Shown here in pieces: positions 1 through 6,706 of a DNA stretch of 64,000 bases (positions are counted from its first letter, which is position 1; each line of letters starts with the position of its first letter). A model generated the notes under the pieces. That model saw nothing but the letters and a program-made list of their open reading frames with translations. It was not told the DNA's origin and searched no databases. Source of the DNA: CAJMGO01 sp900557305 (GTDB lineage: Bacteria; Bacillota_I; Bacilli_A; RF39; UBA660); the NCBI GenBank assembly GCA_905212975.1, contig CAJMGO010000007.1:6258-70257 (forward strand), in the 5' to 3' direction. A program made the position numbers and the translations under genes.

Positions 1-432
1 AATTTAGTATCAATTACTGGTGATGGTGGAAATGCCTGGGGTTTTTATGGTAATGCATATAAGAAAATGTCTCCAAAATTATATTTATGGCAATATTATG
101 ATCGAAATACCGATAATTTATCAGAAGATGAATTAATTGATTGGTATATAAAAGAATTTTATGATTTAAGGCTGAAAGACTTAAATCCATATGAATTAAT
201 GGATACTTTAAAACAAAAATTTGGAGAGGAAATAATATTGCTTTGTCATGAGTTGCCTGGATTAGAAATAAATAAAGAACATTTTTGCCATAGAAGATTA
301 TTAGCAGATTGGATTGAACTTGAAACGGGTATTGTAATTCCTGAATTATCAATTAATGAATCTGGTGAGATTACCCAAGAAGAAATTTATGATCTCAAAC
401 CAAGAATAAAAAAACTAATTAAAAAAGATTAA
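1..432 (+). CDS. hypothetical protein, 5' end outside window
   Basis: The reading frame is open from the first base of the window, so the protein begins upstream. The internal ATG at 67 has no convincing ribosome binding site and is probably not the start. The visible 143 residues are soluble, acidic and rich in aromatic residues, with no membrane segment, no signal peptide and no metal motif I can name. I do not recognise the family. It ends in an intrinsic terminator and is followed by decayed comEC/yhcG sequence, so it looks like the first of three cargo genes in this accessory zone. Confidence 0.6.
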   Translation, partial: NLVSITGDGGNAWGFYGNAYKKMSPKLYLWQYYDRNTDNLSEDELIDWYIKEFYDLRLKDLNPYELMDTLKQKFGEEIILLCHELPGLEINKEHFCHRRLLADWIELETGIVIPELSINESGEITQEEIYDLKPRIKKLIKKD

Positions 433-459
433 AGAATTATCATAATGGTAATTCTTTTT
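431..459 (+). terminator. intrinsic terminator after the first cargo gene
   Basis: An 11-bp stem with one G-U pair (AAAGAATTATC against GGTAATTCTTT) is followed by T-rich sequence. It overlaps the stop region of the upstream gene. A related hairpin sits in the same relative position at 2011-2036. Confidence 0.6.
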
Positions 460-468
460 CTTTAGTGT

Positions 469-954
469 TATTTGACTTACTTTTTGACAATCACCACATG
501 GTGATTATGACCATATGGGTGAAGCTATTAATTTAGTTAATAAATTAAAAAAAGATAATTATAATTTAGAGTTTTTAAATACAAAATTTATGATAATGAA
601 AATGATAGCAGTAGTGTTATTTATTTGAACTATAATGATTATAAGTTTTTATTTATGGGAGATGCTGGTGTAGGAAGAGAAAAAGATATTCTAGATAAAT
701 ATAACTTATCAGATATTGATGTCTTAAAAGTAGGACATCATGGTAGTAAGACAAGTAGTAGTAAAGAATTAATTAATGAAATAAAACCTAATTATTCTAT
801 AATTAGTGTTGGGAAGGACAATCGTTATGGTTATCCGAATAAAGAAGTATTAGATAATATAGAAGATTCAAAAATATATAGAACAGATCAAGTTGGTAGT
901 ATCATGTTTAAAATTAAAAATAATAAATTGAAAATAGAGACTTGTAGTTTATAG
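469..954 (+). pseudogene. decayed ComEC-type metallo-beta-lactamase fragment, copy 1
   Basis: Read with one frame correction, this stretch encodes the C-terminal metallo-beta-lactamase part of a ComEC-like protein: HGDYDHMGEAINLVN, then LEFLNTK, then (after a lost A near 589 relative to copy 2) YDNENDSSSVIYLNY, FLFMGDAG, VGHHGSKTSSS, and a C-terminal end RTDQVGS. The part before the HGDYDH motif is missing and there is an internal deletion between LVNK and the next strand. No full-length product is possible; the open stretch 625-954 is only its tail. A shorter copy lies at 2037-2302. Confidence 0.7.
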
Positions 955-965
955 GAAGGAGTAAT

Positions 966-1326
966 ATGAACTATTATAATGAAATTAAAAATGAATTAAT
1001 AAATAATGAAATAAATAGAAAAGTTAAAAGTTATTCAATTAATAAAAGTGATTTAAATACTTACTATAATGTCGGTAAGTTATTACTAGCTGTGGGTAAT
1101 CAATATGGAGAAAGTATTATTAAAGAGTATTCAATTAAGAGAAAGAATAAAATCTAATGAATATGAAAGGCTTCCGGAATCTACTAAAAATAAATCAGTA
1201 GAACAAAAAGAATCCGATATAGTTGATTTTATCAAGAATCCAATTTTGATTAAGAATGATAATAAATATGTAATTAAATATTGCTCTGATGAGAGAATAA
1301 TTGCTAGAAAATATGAATTGGTGTGA
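966..1326 (+). pseudogene. decayed YhcG/DUF1016 nuclease gene, core deleted
   Basis: A good ribosome binding site (GAAGGAG) precedes ATG 966. The first 55 or so residues match the DUF1016 N-terminal domain (NYYNEIKNELINNE..., DLNTYYNVGKLL, YGESIIKEYS). The frame then jumps: from about 1128 a second frame continues as QLRERIKSNEYERLPE, the linker of the same family, and then jumps to the family's C-terminal end, KYVIKYCSDERI...YELV. The PD-(D/E)XK catalytic core is absent, so two internal deletions have removed function. Its stop codon TGA (1324-1326) forms part of a promoter for the next gene. Confidence 0.7.
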
Positions 1327-1332
1327 TATAAT
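1324..1332 (+). promoter_or_regulatory. extended -10 promoter for the metallopeptidase gene
   Basis: TGATATAAT is a perfect extended -10 (TG-N-TATAAT). Its TGA is the stop codon of the yhcG remnant. No good -35 is seen at 17 bp. The same arrangement recurs at 2376-2384. Confidence 0.55.
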
Positions 1333-1356
1333 AGATATAGATTTGGAGATGATTAG

Positions 1357-2004
1357 ATGAAAATCGAACTTAGTAATTTTACTATTGAATATGACAAAGA
1401 GATTGATTATATGTCAAATATAATTTCAACATTAGAAAACAATACCATTGAAATTTTAGAATTTTTTGAACTTGAAAAACTTTCTCAAAAAAAGAAAGTA
1501 GTGATTTTTACTGATAGAGAAAAATATAAGAAACATTTGTTGCCATTTGTAAAAGAATTTAAAGAATGGATGTGTGCAGATACATACGATGGTAATATTA
1601 ACTTGTTAGAAATGTCTGAAGCAAGAAAATCTAAAGAACATGAAGATATGGATATGGATGAATTTATAAAATGCATACTACATGAGTTTGTGCATTCATG
1701 TCAGCAAGAGTGGAATGAAAATTCTGAGGGTGTTAGTTGGTATTGGGAAGCATTGGCAACTAATTTAAGTAATCAAGATTATTCAACAGTTAGTTTAGAA
1801 GATTGTGATTTTGAAAAATTAAAAAGTGATTTTAATGGAACAGAAAACGGGTATAGTTACTCATATACTTTAGGAAAATACATGCTAGAAAATTATTCTA
1901 AAGAAAAATTGTTAGAATACGTTAAGAATCCAGATTTGTTAAAGCAAGATGCAAATCACATATTTGAAACAGTCAAACAATCACAAAAAAATAAAAAATT
2001 ATAG
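1357..2004 (+). CDS. putative gluzincin-type zinc metallopeptidase
   Basis: 215 residues, soluble, no signal peptide, so probably cytoplasmic. The active-site helix carries HEFVH (residues 109-113), an HExxH zinc motif, and a second helix has WYWEALA with Glu131, the expected third zinc ligand of gluzincins of the peptidase MA type. The N-terminal half is beta-rich and variable. It sits alone between two decayed modules, under its own extended -10 promoter, and ends in a terminator. Substrate unknown. The zinc motif is clear; proteolytic activity is inferred. ATG 1357 follows GGAGATGATTAG, an acceptable binding site. Confidence 0.65.
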   Translation: MKIELSNFTIEYDKEIDYMSNIISTLENNTIEILEFFELEKLSQKKKVVIFTDREKYKKHLLPFVKEFKEWMCADTYDGNINLLEMSEARKSKEHEDMDMDEFIKCILHEFVHSCQQEWNENSEGVSWYWEALATNLSNQDYSTVSLEDCDFEKLKSDFNGTENGYSYSYTLGKYMLENYSKEKLLEYVKNPDLLKQDANHIFETVKQSQKNKKL

Positions 2005-2010
2005 AAATAG

Positions 2011-2036
2011 GAATTATCAATTTGATAGTTCTTTTT
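2011..2036 (+). terminator. intrinsic terminator after the metallopeptidase gene
   Basis: A 9-bp stem with one G-U pair (GAATTATCA against TGATAGTTC, loop ATT) is followed by TTTTT. It resembles the hairpin at 431-459, and the sequence after both is alike (ACTTACTTTTTGACAA). Confidence 0.65.
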
Positions 2037-2378
2037 ATTCGACTTACTTTTTGACAACAACTACATTGGACTATGATCATATGGGTGAAGCTATTAATTT
2101 AGTTAATAATTTTAAAATAGAGAGTGTAATATTTAATTGTGGAGAGTTAAATGATTTAGAAAAAATTAACTAAAGTATTGAATCAAAAAAACATAAAACA
2201 TGAAATATGTATTAATAATATAAAAGAAGATAACTATAATTTAGAATTTTTAAATACAAAAATTTATGACAATGAAAATGATACAGTTAGAATTATTATT
2301 TGTAAATATAATAATGAGTATGTTATTAAATATTATTCGGATGATAGAATAATCGTTAGAGAATATGAGTTAGTGTGA
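2037..2378 (+). pseudogene. chimeric remnant: ComEC-type fragment fused to YhcG C-terminus, copy 2
   Basis: The first part (to about 2160) encodes STYFLTTTTLDYDHMGE, AINLVNN and VIFNCGELNDLEK of the metallo-beta-lactamase domain. After a frame change it continues LTKVLNQKNIKHE, NLEFLNTKIYDNEND. At NDTV it passes without interruption into the C-terminal end of a DUF1016 protein (IIICKYNNEYVIKYYSD...YELV). The join lies where both families could share the same few residues, suggesting a deletion between short homologies. Relative to copy 1 the metallo-beta-lactamase tail and the whole N-terminal part of yhcG are gone. Confidence 0.65.
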
Positions 2379-2384
2379 TATAAT
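2376..2384 (+). promoter_or_regulatory. extended -10 promoter for the formylglutamate amidohydrolase-like gene
   Basis: TGATATAAT again, with TGA serving as stop codon of the upstream remnant, exactly as at 1324-1332. The first downstream ATG (2389) is too close to the expected transcript start to be efficiently used. Confidence 0.5.
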
Positions 2385-2403
2385 TAAAATGGATGTGATG
2401 ATG

Positions 2404-3027
2404 ATGAATTTTAAACAAGAAATTAATGAATTAGAAATGTTTAATTGTTGTGATGATTTTGTTTTTTATAAAGGTGAAATTCCTATATTATTTTCTGCAC
2501 CTCATACTATGAGGCAAAAAAAGGAAGATGGAAGTATAAAATCATCTGAACCTTATACTAAAGCAATAGCATTATATTTAAATAAGTATTTTAATGTATT
2601 TTCAATTGTTAAGATTAATGATACTGGTCTTGATTCAAACCGCGATAATGATGATAATTATAAAAAAGAATTAATGAAAATAGTTAAAGAAAATAATATA
2701 AAATTAGTTATTGATCTTCACGGTGCTTCAAAAGAAAGGAATTTTGATGTTGAATTTGGTACGTTAAATAATTTGTCAATAGATTTTTCTACGATAAAAG
2801 AGTTGGAAGATGCTTTTAAAGAAAATGGAATAAAAAATGTCTTATATAATGCACCATTTAAAGGTGGTGCGATTACTCAATATTTATATGGTATAAATGA
2901 TATTGATGTAGTGCAAATAGAAATTAATGGAAAATATAGAAATTCAGATAATATTGATTTATTAAAAAAGATTATTGATTCATTAGTAAATTTTATACAT
3001 CAGTATAATACGTATATAAATAGATAA
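2404..3027 (+). CDS. N-formylglutamate amidohydrolase-like protein
   Basis: 207 residues from the chosen start. Motifs of the N-formylglutamate amidohydrolase/FGase fold are visible: ILFSAPH near the N-terminus, SNRDND, LVIDLHGAS in the middle, and VVQIEING near the C-terminus. His and Asp/Glu in these motifs would bind zinc. The usual substrate of the family is N-formylglutamate or a similar N-acyl amino acid; the actual substrate here is unknown. Several in-frame ATGs lie between 2389 and 2404. I prefer 2404 because GGATG lies 8 bases upstream and because 2389 is only four bases after the -10 box. It is the third cargo gene, adjacent to the tRNA side. Confidence 0.65.
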   Translation: MNFKQEINELEMFNCCDDFVFYKGEIPILFSAPHTMRQKKEDGSIKSSEPYTKAIALYLNKYFNVFSIVKINDTGLDSNRDNDDNYKKELMKIVKENNIKLVIDLHGASKERNFDVEFGTLNNLSIDFSTIKELEDAFKENGIKNVLYNAPFKGGAITQYLYGINDIDVVQIEINGKYRNSDNIDLLKKIIDSLVNFIHQYNTYINR

Positions 3028-3250
3028 TTAGGTTAGTGAATATGAATATTAATAGAATCTATATAGAATATTTAGAAAATAATAAATTTATAAAAAAATA
3101 TAAATATAAACGCTGATAAACTATTTAAATTTATAGGAATTTTGAATTTATAGAAGATAATTTAATAATATAGAATATGATGTTATAATAAAAAAATAAA
3201 ATAGTGTATTATTATGCATGTTTTTTTGTATAGTGTGTAAACTTATAATG
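3028..3250 (+). other. A+T-rich spacer without a recognisable gene
   Basis: I see only very short open frames (for example 24 codons from ATG 3041) with no family resemblance and no clear terminator for the preceding gene. It may be decayed coding sequence. Confidence 0.4.
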
Positions 3251-3279
3251 TATACAATAAAAAATAATTAGCATATAAT
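3251..3279 (+). promoter_or_regulatory. sigma-A-type promoter for a candidate small RNA
   Basis: TATACA, 17 bp, TATAAT. No open reading frame with a start and ribosome binding site lies between this promoter and the terminator at 3342-3368. Confidence 0.45.
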
Positions 3280-3285
3280 ATTATG

Positions 3286-3368
3286 TGTGTTATGAAGGGT
3301 AATATTGTTTGTACGCTACAGCAAATAGCGTTTATATAGATAGAGAACAAATTTGTTCTCTTTTTTTT
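3286..3368 (+). ncRNA. candidate small RNA with two hairpins
   Basis: Promoter-to-terminator distance predicts an RNA of about 83 nt. It contains a 5-bp hairpin (CGCTA 3314-3318 with TAGCG 3326-3330, loop CAGCAAA) and ends in a strong intrinsic terminator. I do not match it to a known family. Existence and ends are inferred only from signals in the sequence. Confidence 0.35.
3342..3368 (+). terminator. strong intrinsic terminator
   Basis: The perfect palindrome AGAGAACAAATTTGTTCTCT is followed directly by a run of eight Ts. Confidence 0.75.
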
Positions 3369-3377
3369 AAATTTATA

Positions 3378-3405
3378 TTGAATAAAAAAAATTTTATGTT
3401 ATAAT
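3378..3405 (+). promoter_or_regulatory. promoter of tRNA-Lys
   Basis: TTGAAT, 16 bp, TATAAT, placed 12 bases before the mature 5' end of the tRNA. Confidence 0.65.
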
Positions 3406-3417
3406 TATTTATGTAAT

Positions 3418-3494
3418 GTCTCCTTAGCTCAGTTGGCTAGAGCACGTGACTCTTAATCTCGGGGTCCAGGGTTCGAATCCCTGAGGGGACACCA
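3418..3494 (+). tRNA. tRNA-Lys(CTT)
   Basis: A full cloverleaf: acceptor GTCTCCT/AGGGGAC, D stem GCTC/GAGC, anticodon loop CTCTTAA with anticodon CTT at 3452-3454, T arm CAGGG-TTCGAAT-CCCTG, encoded CCA at 3492-3494. The anticodon stem CGTGA/TCTCG has a central U-U mismatch (3447 with 3459). It reads AAG lysine codons. It marks the right edge of the accessory zone. Confidence 0.95.
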
Positions 3495-3503
3495 TTATGA
3501 AAA

Positions 3504-3530
3504 TAACCGTTGAAATTCAGCGGTTTTTTA
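3504..3530 (+). terminator. terminator of tRNA-Lys
   Basis: Stem AACCGTTGA/TCAGCGGTT (one G-U pair) followed by a T run, starting 10 bases after the CCA end. Confidence 0.8.
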
Positions 3531-3553
3531 TTTTTTTAGTCTTGTTATTTTAC

Positions 3554-3582
3554 TTGAAATTTTTTTAGGTTATTAGTATAAT
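3554..3582 (+). promoter_or_regulatory. promoter of the 128-residue orphan
   Basis: TTGAAA, 17 bp, TATAAT. The predicted transcript start is only a few bases before ATG 3593, so the mRNA would be nearly leaderless. Confidence 0.6.
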
Positions 3583-3592
3583 TGTTTTAGAG

Positions 3593-3979
3593 ATGATTTA
3601 TGTGGAAAGAAATAAAATTGAAAAATTTATACAATTTGTTGTTGATCTTGTACAAGAAGATGATACTTTTATGAATGGTGGATCCGCTGGTTATTATTTT
3701 ACTCATGGCGGATGTTATGAATTATTTAAAGTAGTAAATCATTATATTCCTGAGACAGTTTGTATGATAAATAAAGAATTAGATCATTGTGCGATAGGTT
3801 ATAATAACAATATTTATGATGCATTAGGAATTGTTGAAAATAAAGATGAGTTTTCTATTGCTACAAAAGAAGATATAGAATATATGGAAAGATCTTTTGG
3901 CCTTAAAATTAAATCGTTAGAATCTGATAATATAATAAATGAGGTTGAAGAATGTAATATAAAAGGTATACTTTATTAG
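3593..3979 (+). CDS. hypothetical protein, possible papain-like C-H-D fold
   Basis: 128 residues, no membrane segment. I do not recognise a named family with certainty. The order GGC41YELFK, then H65CAIGY, then YD77ALG is the spacing seen in small papain-like/NlpC-like cysteine hydrolases, where Cys, His and Asp would form the active site. This is a pattern-based inference, not a domain match. The gene is transcribed alone from its own promoter, has a very short leader with no strong ribosome binding site, and ends convergent with the amidase gene in a shared terminator. Confidence 0.6.
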   Translation: MIYVERNKIEKFIQFVVDLVQEDDTFMNGGSAGYYFTHGGCYELFKVVNHYIPETVCMINKELDHCAIGYNNNIYDALGIVENKDEFSIATKEDIEYMERSFGLKIKSLESDNIINEVEECNIKGILY

Positions 3980-3990
3980 TATGCCTTTTT
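3961..3990. terminator. bidirectional terminator between convergent genes
   Basis: Stem AAAAGGTATAC/GTATGCCTTTT with A- and T-runs on both sides. It overlaps the stop codons of the orphan (+) and of the amidase (-). Confidence 0.75.
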
Positions 3991-5217
3991 AATTTCTTTA
4001 TCTATTGATTTCGCAATAGCATCAATATATTTGTCTTTATTTGTTTTTATGTTGTTTAAATCAGTATTATCAATTATATATCCAAGTTCTATTAAGTAAC
4101 TTTCAACTCCAATATTTGAGTTGTAATAAGGATTATTGCCATATGTAGATATATTGTTTGCAACATATGCTCCAGTCATTATTCCACCAGTTTCTCTTAT
4201 TATAAACAAATAATTAGTATTTGTAGATATTCTAGATAGTTCATATCCTTTTTCTTTAGCACTTTCTTTTGCATTATTTACATCATTTAAAGTTAAAGTT
4301 CTTACATAAACTCCGTCTTGTACTTTGTAATGAGTATTATTTGAATATGTTGTATTTGCTTTTTCTACTATATTTTTTACTATAGTACTTGCAAATTCAA
4401 GATTGGTATTATATGGAGCATAAACTTCAACTCCGTGAATATTTCCTTTGATTGATAAACTATTTAAGTGAAGGGATATTAAATATTTTGCTTTAACATC
4501 TTGTGGGATGATAGCTCTTCCATTTTCTCCATAGGGTGATAAATATTTATTTTCATCTCTTGTTAATTTTACTTTATAGCCTAAATTTTCTAAATTTTCT
4601 TTTAATGAAATAGCATATTCTAATGTATAAAATGCTTCTGTATCACTTCCATATATTGCTCCAGTATCATTACCACCATGTCCAGCATCTATTACAATAT
4701 CGTATATGTTATTATCTTTTTTTGACTTAGTTGTTTTAATTTTAAATACATTTATATTATTTACTTTACTTGATGTTATAGTTGTTTTTTTATTTTCTTT
4801 TATTGCATAATACTCCGAATTGTTATATTCGGTATTATTGTTAAGACTATAATATTTATCGTTTATTTTTAAAAGTACATAATAATTTTTACATTTTAAA
4901 TTTTCTAAATTTATGCCTTCATTTATATATTGAGACAAGTAGAATGTAGTTTTGTTATCATTTTGCTCATAATTTAATTTATAATTTATTTCTTCTTTGT
5001 TATTTTTTAATGCAATACTTATGTTTTTAATATCAGTATTTAAATTAATATTTCCTTTAATATTAAGATGTGTACCATATATTGTATATTCTTCTATATT
5101 AGCTTCTTGTTTTTCTATTATTTTTATTACTTTATCACTTATATAAAGAGAGTATATAGTAATAATTGAAATAGATATACATAATATAATTATGATACTT
5201 ATAATTCTTTTTTTCAT
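3976..5217 (-). CDS. N-acetylmuramoyl-L-alanine amidase, membrane anchored
   Basis: 413 residues. A single N-terminal membrane helix (about residues 5-26) is followed by a roughly 145-residue extracytoplasmic region and a C-terminal amidase_3 domain starting at VIDAGHGGNDTGA. Zinc ligands are the His of DAGHGG, a Glu shortly after, and the His of SLHLNS; the catalytic Glu is in ESYLIELGYI. It cleaves the amide bond between N-acetylmuramic acid and the stem peptide, as in CwlD/LytC-type enzymes; a role in division, spore cortex or germination cannot be decided. GTGGTGG precedes its ATG. It is transcribed away from secE. Confidence 0.85.
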   Translation of the reverse strand: MKKRIISIIIILCISISIITIYSLYISDKVIKIIEKQEANIEEYTIYGTHLNIKGNINLNTDIKNISIALKNNKEEINYKLNYEQNDNKTTFYLSQYINEGINLENLKCKNYYVLLKINDKYYSLNNNTEYNNSEYYAIKENKKTTITSSKVNNINVFKIKTTKSKKDNNIYDIVIDAGHGGNDTGAIYGSDTEAFYTLEYAISLKENLENLGYKVKLTRDENKYLSPYGENGRAIIPQDVKAKYLISLHLNSLSIKGNIHGVEVYAPYNTNLEFASTIVKNIVEKANTTYSNNTHYKVQDGVYVRTLTLNDVNNAKESAKEKGYELSRISTNTNYLFIIRETGGIMTGAYVANNISTYGNNPYYNSNIGVESYLIELGYIIDNTDLNNIKTNKDKYIDAIAKSIDKEIKKAY

Positions 5218-5275
5218 ATGAGTTAACCACCACTTTAATTATAACAAAAAAGTTTTATATATTCTATATACTGTG

Positions 5276-5305
5276 TTGACTTTTTATAAATATGTGTGTT
5301 AAAAT
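5276..5305 (+). promoter_or_regulatory. promoter of secE-nusG
   Basis: TTGACT, 18 bp, TAAAAT, about 55 bases upstream of secE, in the intergenic region shared with the divergent amidase gene. Confidence 0.6.
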
Positions 5306-5358
5306 TTATTTAGACACAGATAGGTGTTTTTATTTTAGAAAAAAATAAGAGGTGCAAT

Positions 5359-5538
5359 ATGAAGAAATTAGCTAGATTTCTAGATAGTGTAAAAAAAGAA
5401 ATGAAGAAAGTTAGATGGCCAAAGAAAAATGAAATATTAACTTATGGTACAGTTACAGTATTATTTGTTTTAACGTTTGCAGCATTTTTTGGTATACTTG
5501 ATGTTGTAATATCAAGCATTAAAACATTAGTGGGGTAG
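5359..5538 (+). CDS. secE: preprotein translocase subunit SecE
   Basis: 59 residues. The N-terminal amphipathic region contains the SecE signature KKEMKKVRWPKKNE, followed by one membrane helix (about residues 29-52). SecE clamps the SecY channel in the membrane. ATG 5359 is preceded by AGAGGTG. Only 3 bases separate its stop from nusG, the usual secE-nusG pair. The rpmG gene often found just upstream is absent here. Confidence 0.95.
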   Translation: MKKLARFLDSVKKEMKKVRWPKKNEILTYGTVTVLFVLTFAAFFGILDVVISSIKTLVG

Positions 5539-5541
5539 ATT

Positions 5542-6075
5542 ATGGAAAAAGAATGGTATGTAGTTAATACTTATTCTGGGCACGAGAATAAGGTAAAAGA
5601 AAAATTAGAAATGCGTGCTAGTACAATGGGAATGGAAGATTATATATTTAGAGTAGTTGTTCCAGAGCAAAAAGAAGTTGAATATAAAGATGGGAAAGAA
5701 AAAGTAAAAGTTAAAAAGATGTTCCCTGGATATATTTTAGTTGAGATGATTATGACTGATGAGGCTTGGTTTATAGTAAGAAATACACCTGGTGTTACAG
5801 GATTTATAGGTTCATCAGGAAAGGGAGCTAAACCATTTCCTTTAACTCCACAAGAAGTTGATAAAATACTTGGTAGTATGGGAATGAGCAGACTTGAAAT
5901 TGGTAATAATTTAAATATTGGTGATATGGTTAAAGTAATAAATGGTCCTTTTACATCAATGTATGGAAAAGTTAAAAGTATTGATATGGAAAACCAAAAA
6001 TTAGAAGTTACTCTTGACTTATTTGGGCAAGAAACTGTTGTTGAACTTGGAATAAGTGAAATAGAGAAAGCTTAA
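5542..6075 (+). CDS. nusG: transcription termination/antitermination factor NusG
   Basis: 177 residues, the normal length. The NGN domain (WYVVNTYSGHE, then FPGYILVEM, VRNTPGVTGFIG) is followed by a C-terminal KOW domain (GDMVKVINGPF...GKV). NusG binds RNA polymerase and modulates pausing and coupling to translation. Co-transcribed with secE; a separate promoter follows for rplK. Confidence 0.97.
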   Translation: MEKEWYVVNTYSGHENKVKEKLEMRASTMGMEDYIFRVVVPEQKEVEYKDGKEKVKVKKMFPGYILVEMIMTDEAWFIVRNTPGVTGFIGSSGKGAKPFPLTPQEVDKILGSMGMSRLEIGNNLNIGDMVKVINGPFTSMYGKVKSIDMENQKLEVTLDLFGQETVVELGISEIEKA

Positions 6076-6087
6076 ATAAATTAATTG

Positions 6088-6116
6088 TTTACAAAACAGA
6101 AAAAATATGTTATTAT
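6088..6116 (+). promoter_or_regulatory. promoter of rplK-rplA
   Basis: TTTACA, 17 bp, TATTAT, giving a leader of about 90 nt before rplK. Confidence 0.55.
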
Positions 6117-6148
6117 TAATTAGCTATATTATTTATTAATATAGATTA

Positions 6149-6183
6149 AGTGGGAGATGTTGGCGGATATCATTTGAACCACT
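6149..6183 (+). promoter_or_regulatory. candidate L1-binding leader element before rplK
   Basis: AGTGGGAG pairs across a loop with GAACCACT. The GTGGGAG...ACCAC pattern resembles the rRNA-mimicking site through which ribosomal protein L1 represses the L11-L1 operon. The same pattern recurs before rplA at 6662-6692. Confidence 0.5.
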
Positions 6184-6214
6184 CGCGAAAAAGTATAATA
6201 TAGGAGGTGTTTTC

Positions 6215-6640
6215 GTGGCAAAAGAAATTACAAAAATAATTAATTTACAAATTCCTGCTGGAAAAGCTACTCCAGCACCACCAGTAGGTACAGTACTTGG
6301 ACCTGCAGGTATAAATTTAGGGGAATTTGTTACAAAATATAATGATGCTACAAGAGATAAAATGGGAGATATAATACCAGTTGAAATTACTGTTTATGAT
6401 GACAGATCATTTGACTTTGTATTAAAAACTCCACCAACTGCATTCTTAATTAAGAAATTTGCAAAAATTAATAAAGGATCAGTTAAAGGTTCAACTGAAA
6501 CTGTAGCAACACTTACAAAAGAACAATTAAGAGAAATTGCTGAAATTAAATTGCCAGACTTAAATGCTTATGGAGTAGAAGAAGCTATGAGAATAGTTGA
6601 AGGAACTGCTCGTAACATGGGTGTTAAAGTATCTGAATAA
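6215..6640 (+). CDS. rplK: 50S ribosomal protein L11
   Basis: 141 residues, normal length. Visible L11 features include LQIPAGKATPAPPVGTVLG and PAGINLGEF in the N-terminal domain and the C-terminal RNA-binding domain ending VEGTARNMGV. It binds the GTPase-associated centre of 23S rRNA. GTG start at 6215 with a strong AGGAGGTG upstream. Followed by rplA, as usual. Confidence 0.97.
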   Translation: MAKEITKIINLQIPAGKATPAPPVGTVLGPAGINLGEFVTKYNDATRDKMGDIIPVEITVYDDRSFDFVLKTPPTAFLIKKFAKINKGSVKGSTETVATLTKEQLREIAEIKLPDLNAYGVEEAMRIVEGTARNMGVKVSE

Positions 6641-6642
6641 AA

Positions 6643-6692
6643 ACATGTAGGTTAATTACCTATGTGGGAGGAAAAATCCGCAAATACCACAT
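6643..6692 (+). promoter_or_regulatory. second L1-type element with competing hairpin before rplA
   Basis: ATGTGGGAG (6662-6670) pairs with ACCACAT (6686-6692). A 9-bp hairpin just upstream (CATGTAGGT/ACCTATGTG) uses some of the same bases, so the two folds exclude each other. The rplA ribosome binding site AAGGAGG follows directly. Confidence 0.5.
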
Positions 6693-6706
6693 AAGGAGGA
6701 AATAAA

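Noticed and set aside
625..954. Open frame that could be a small metallo-beta-lactamase protein
   Set aside because: It lacks the first metal-binding motif, which lies upstream in another frame, and copy 2 shows the frameshift; it is the tail of a pseudogene.
3342..3361. Perfect 20-bp palindrome as a possible attachment site
   Set aside because: It is followed by eight Ts and fits an intrinsic terminator; no matching second copy was seen.
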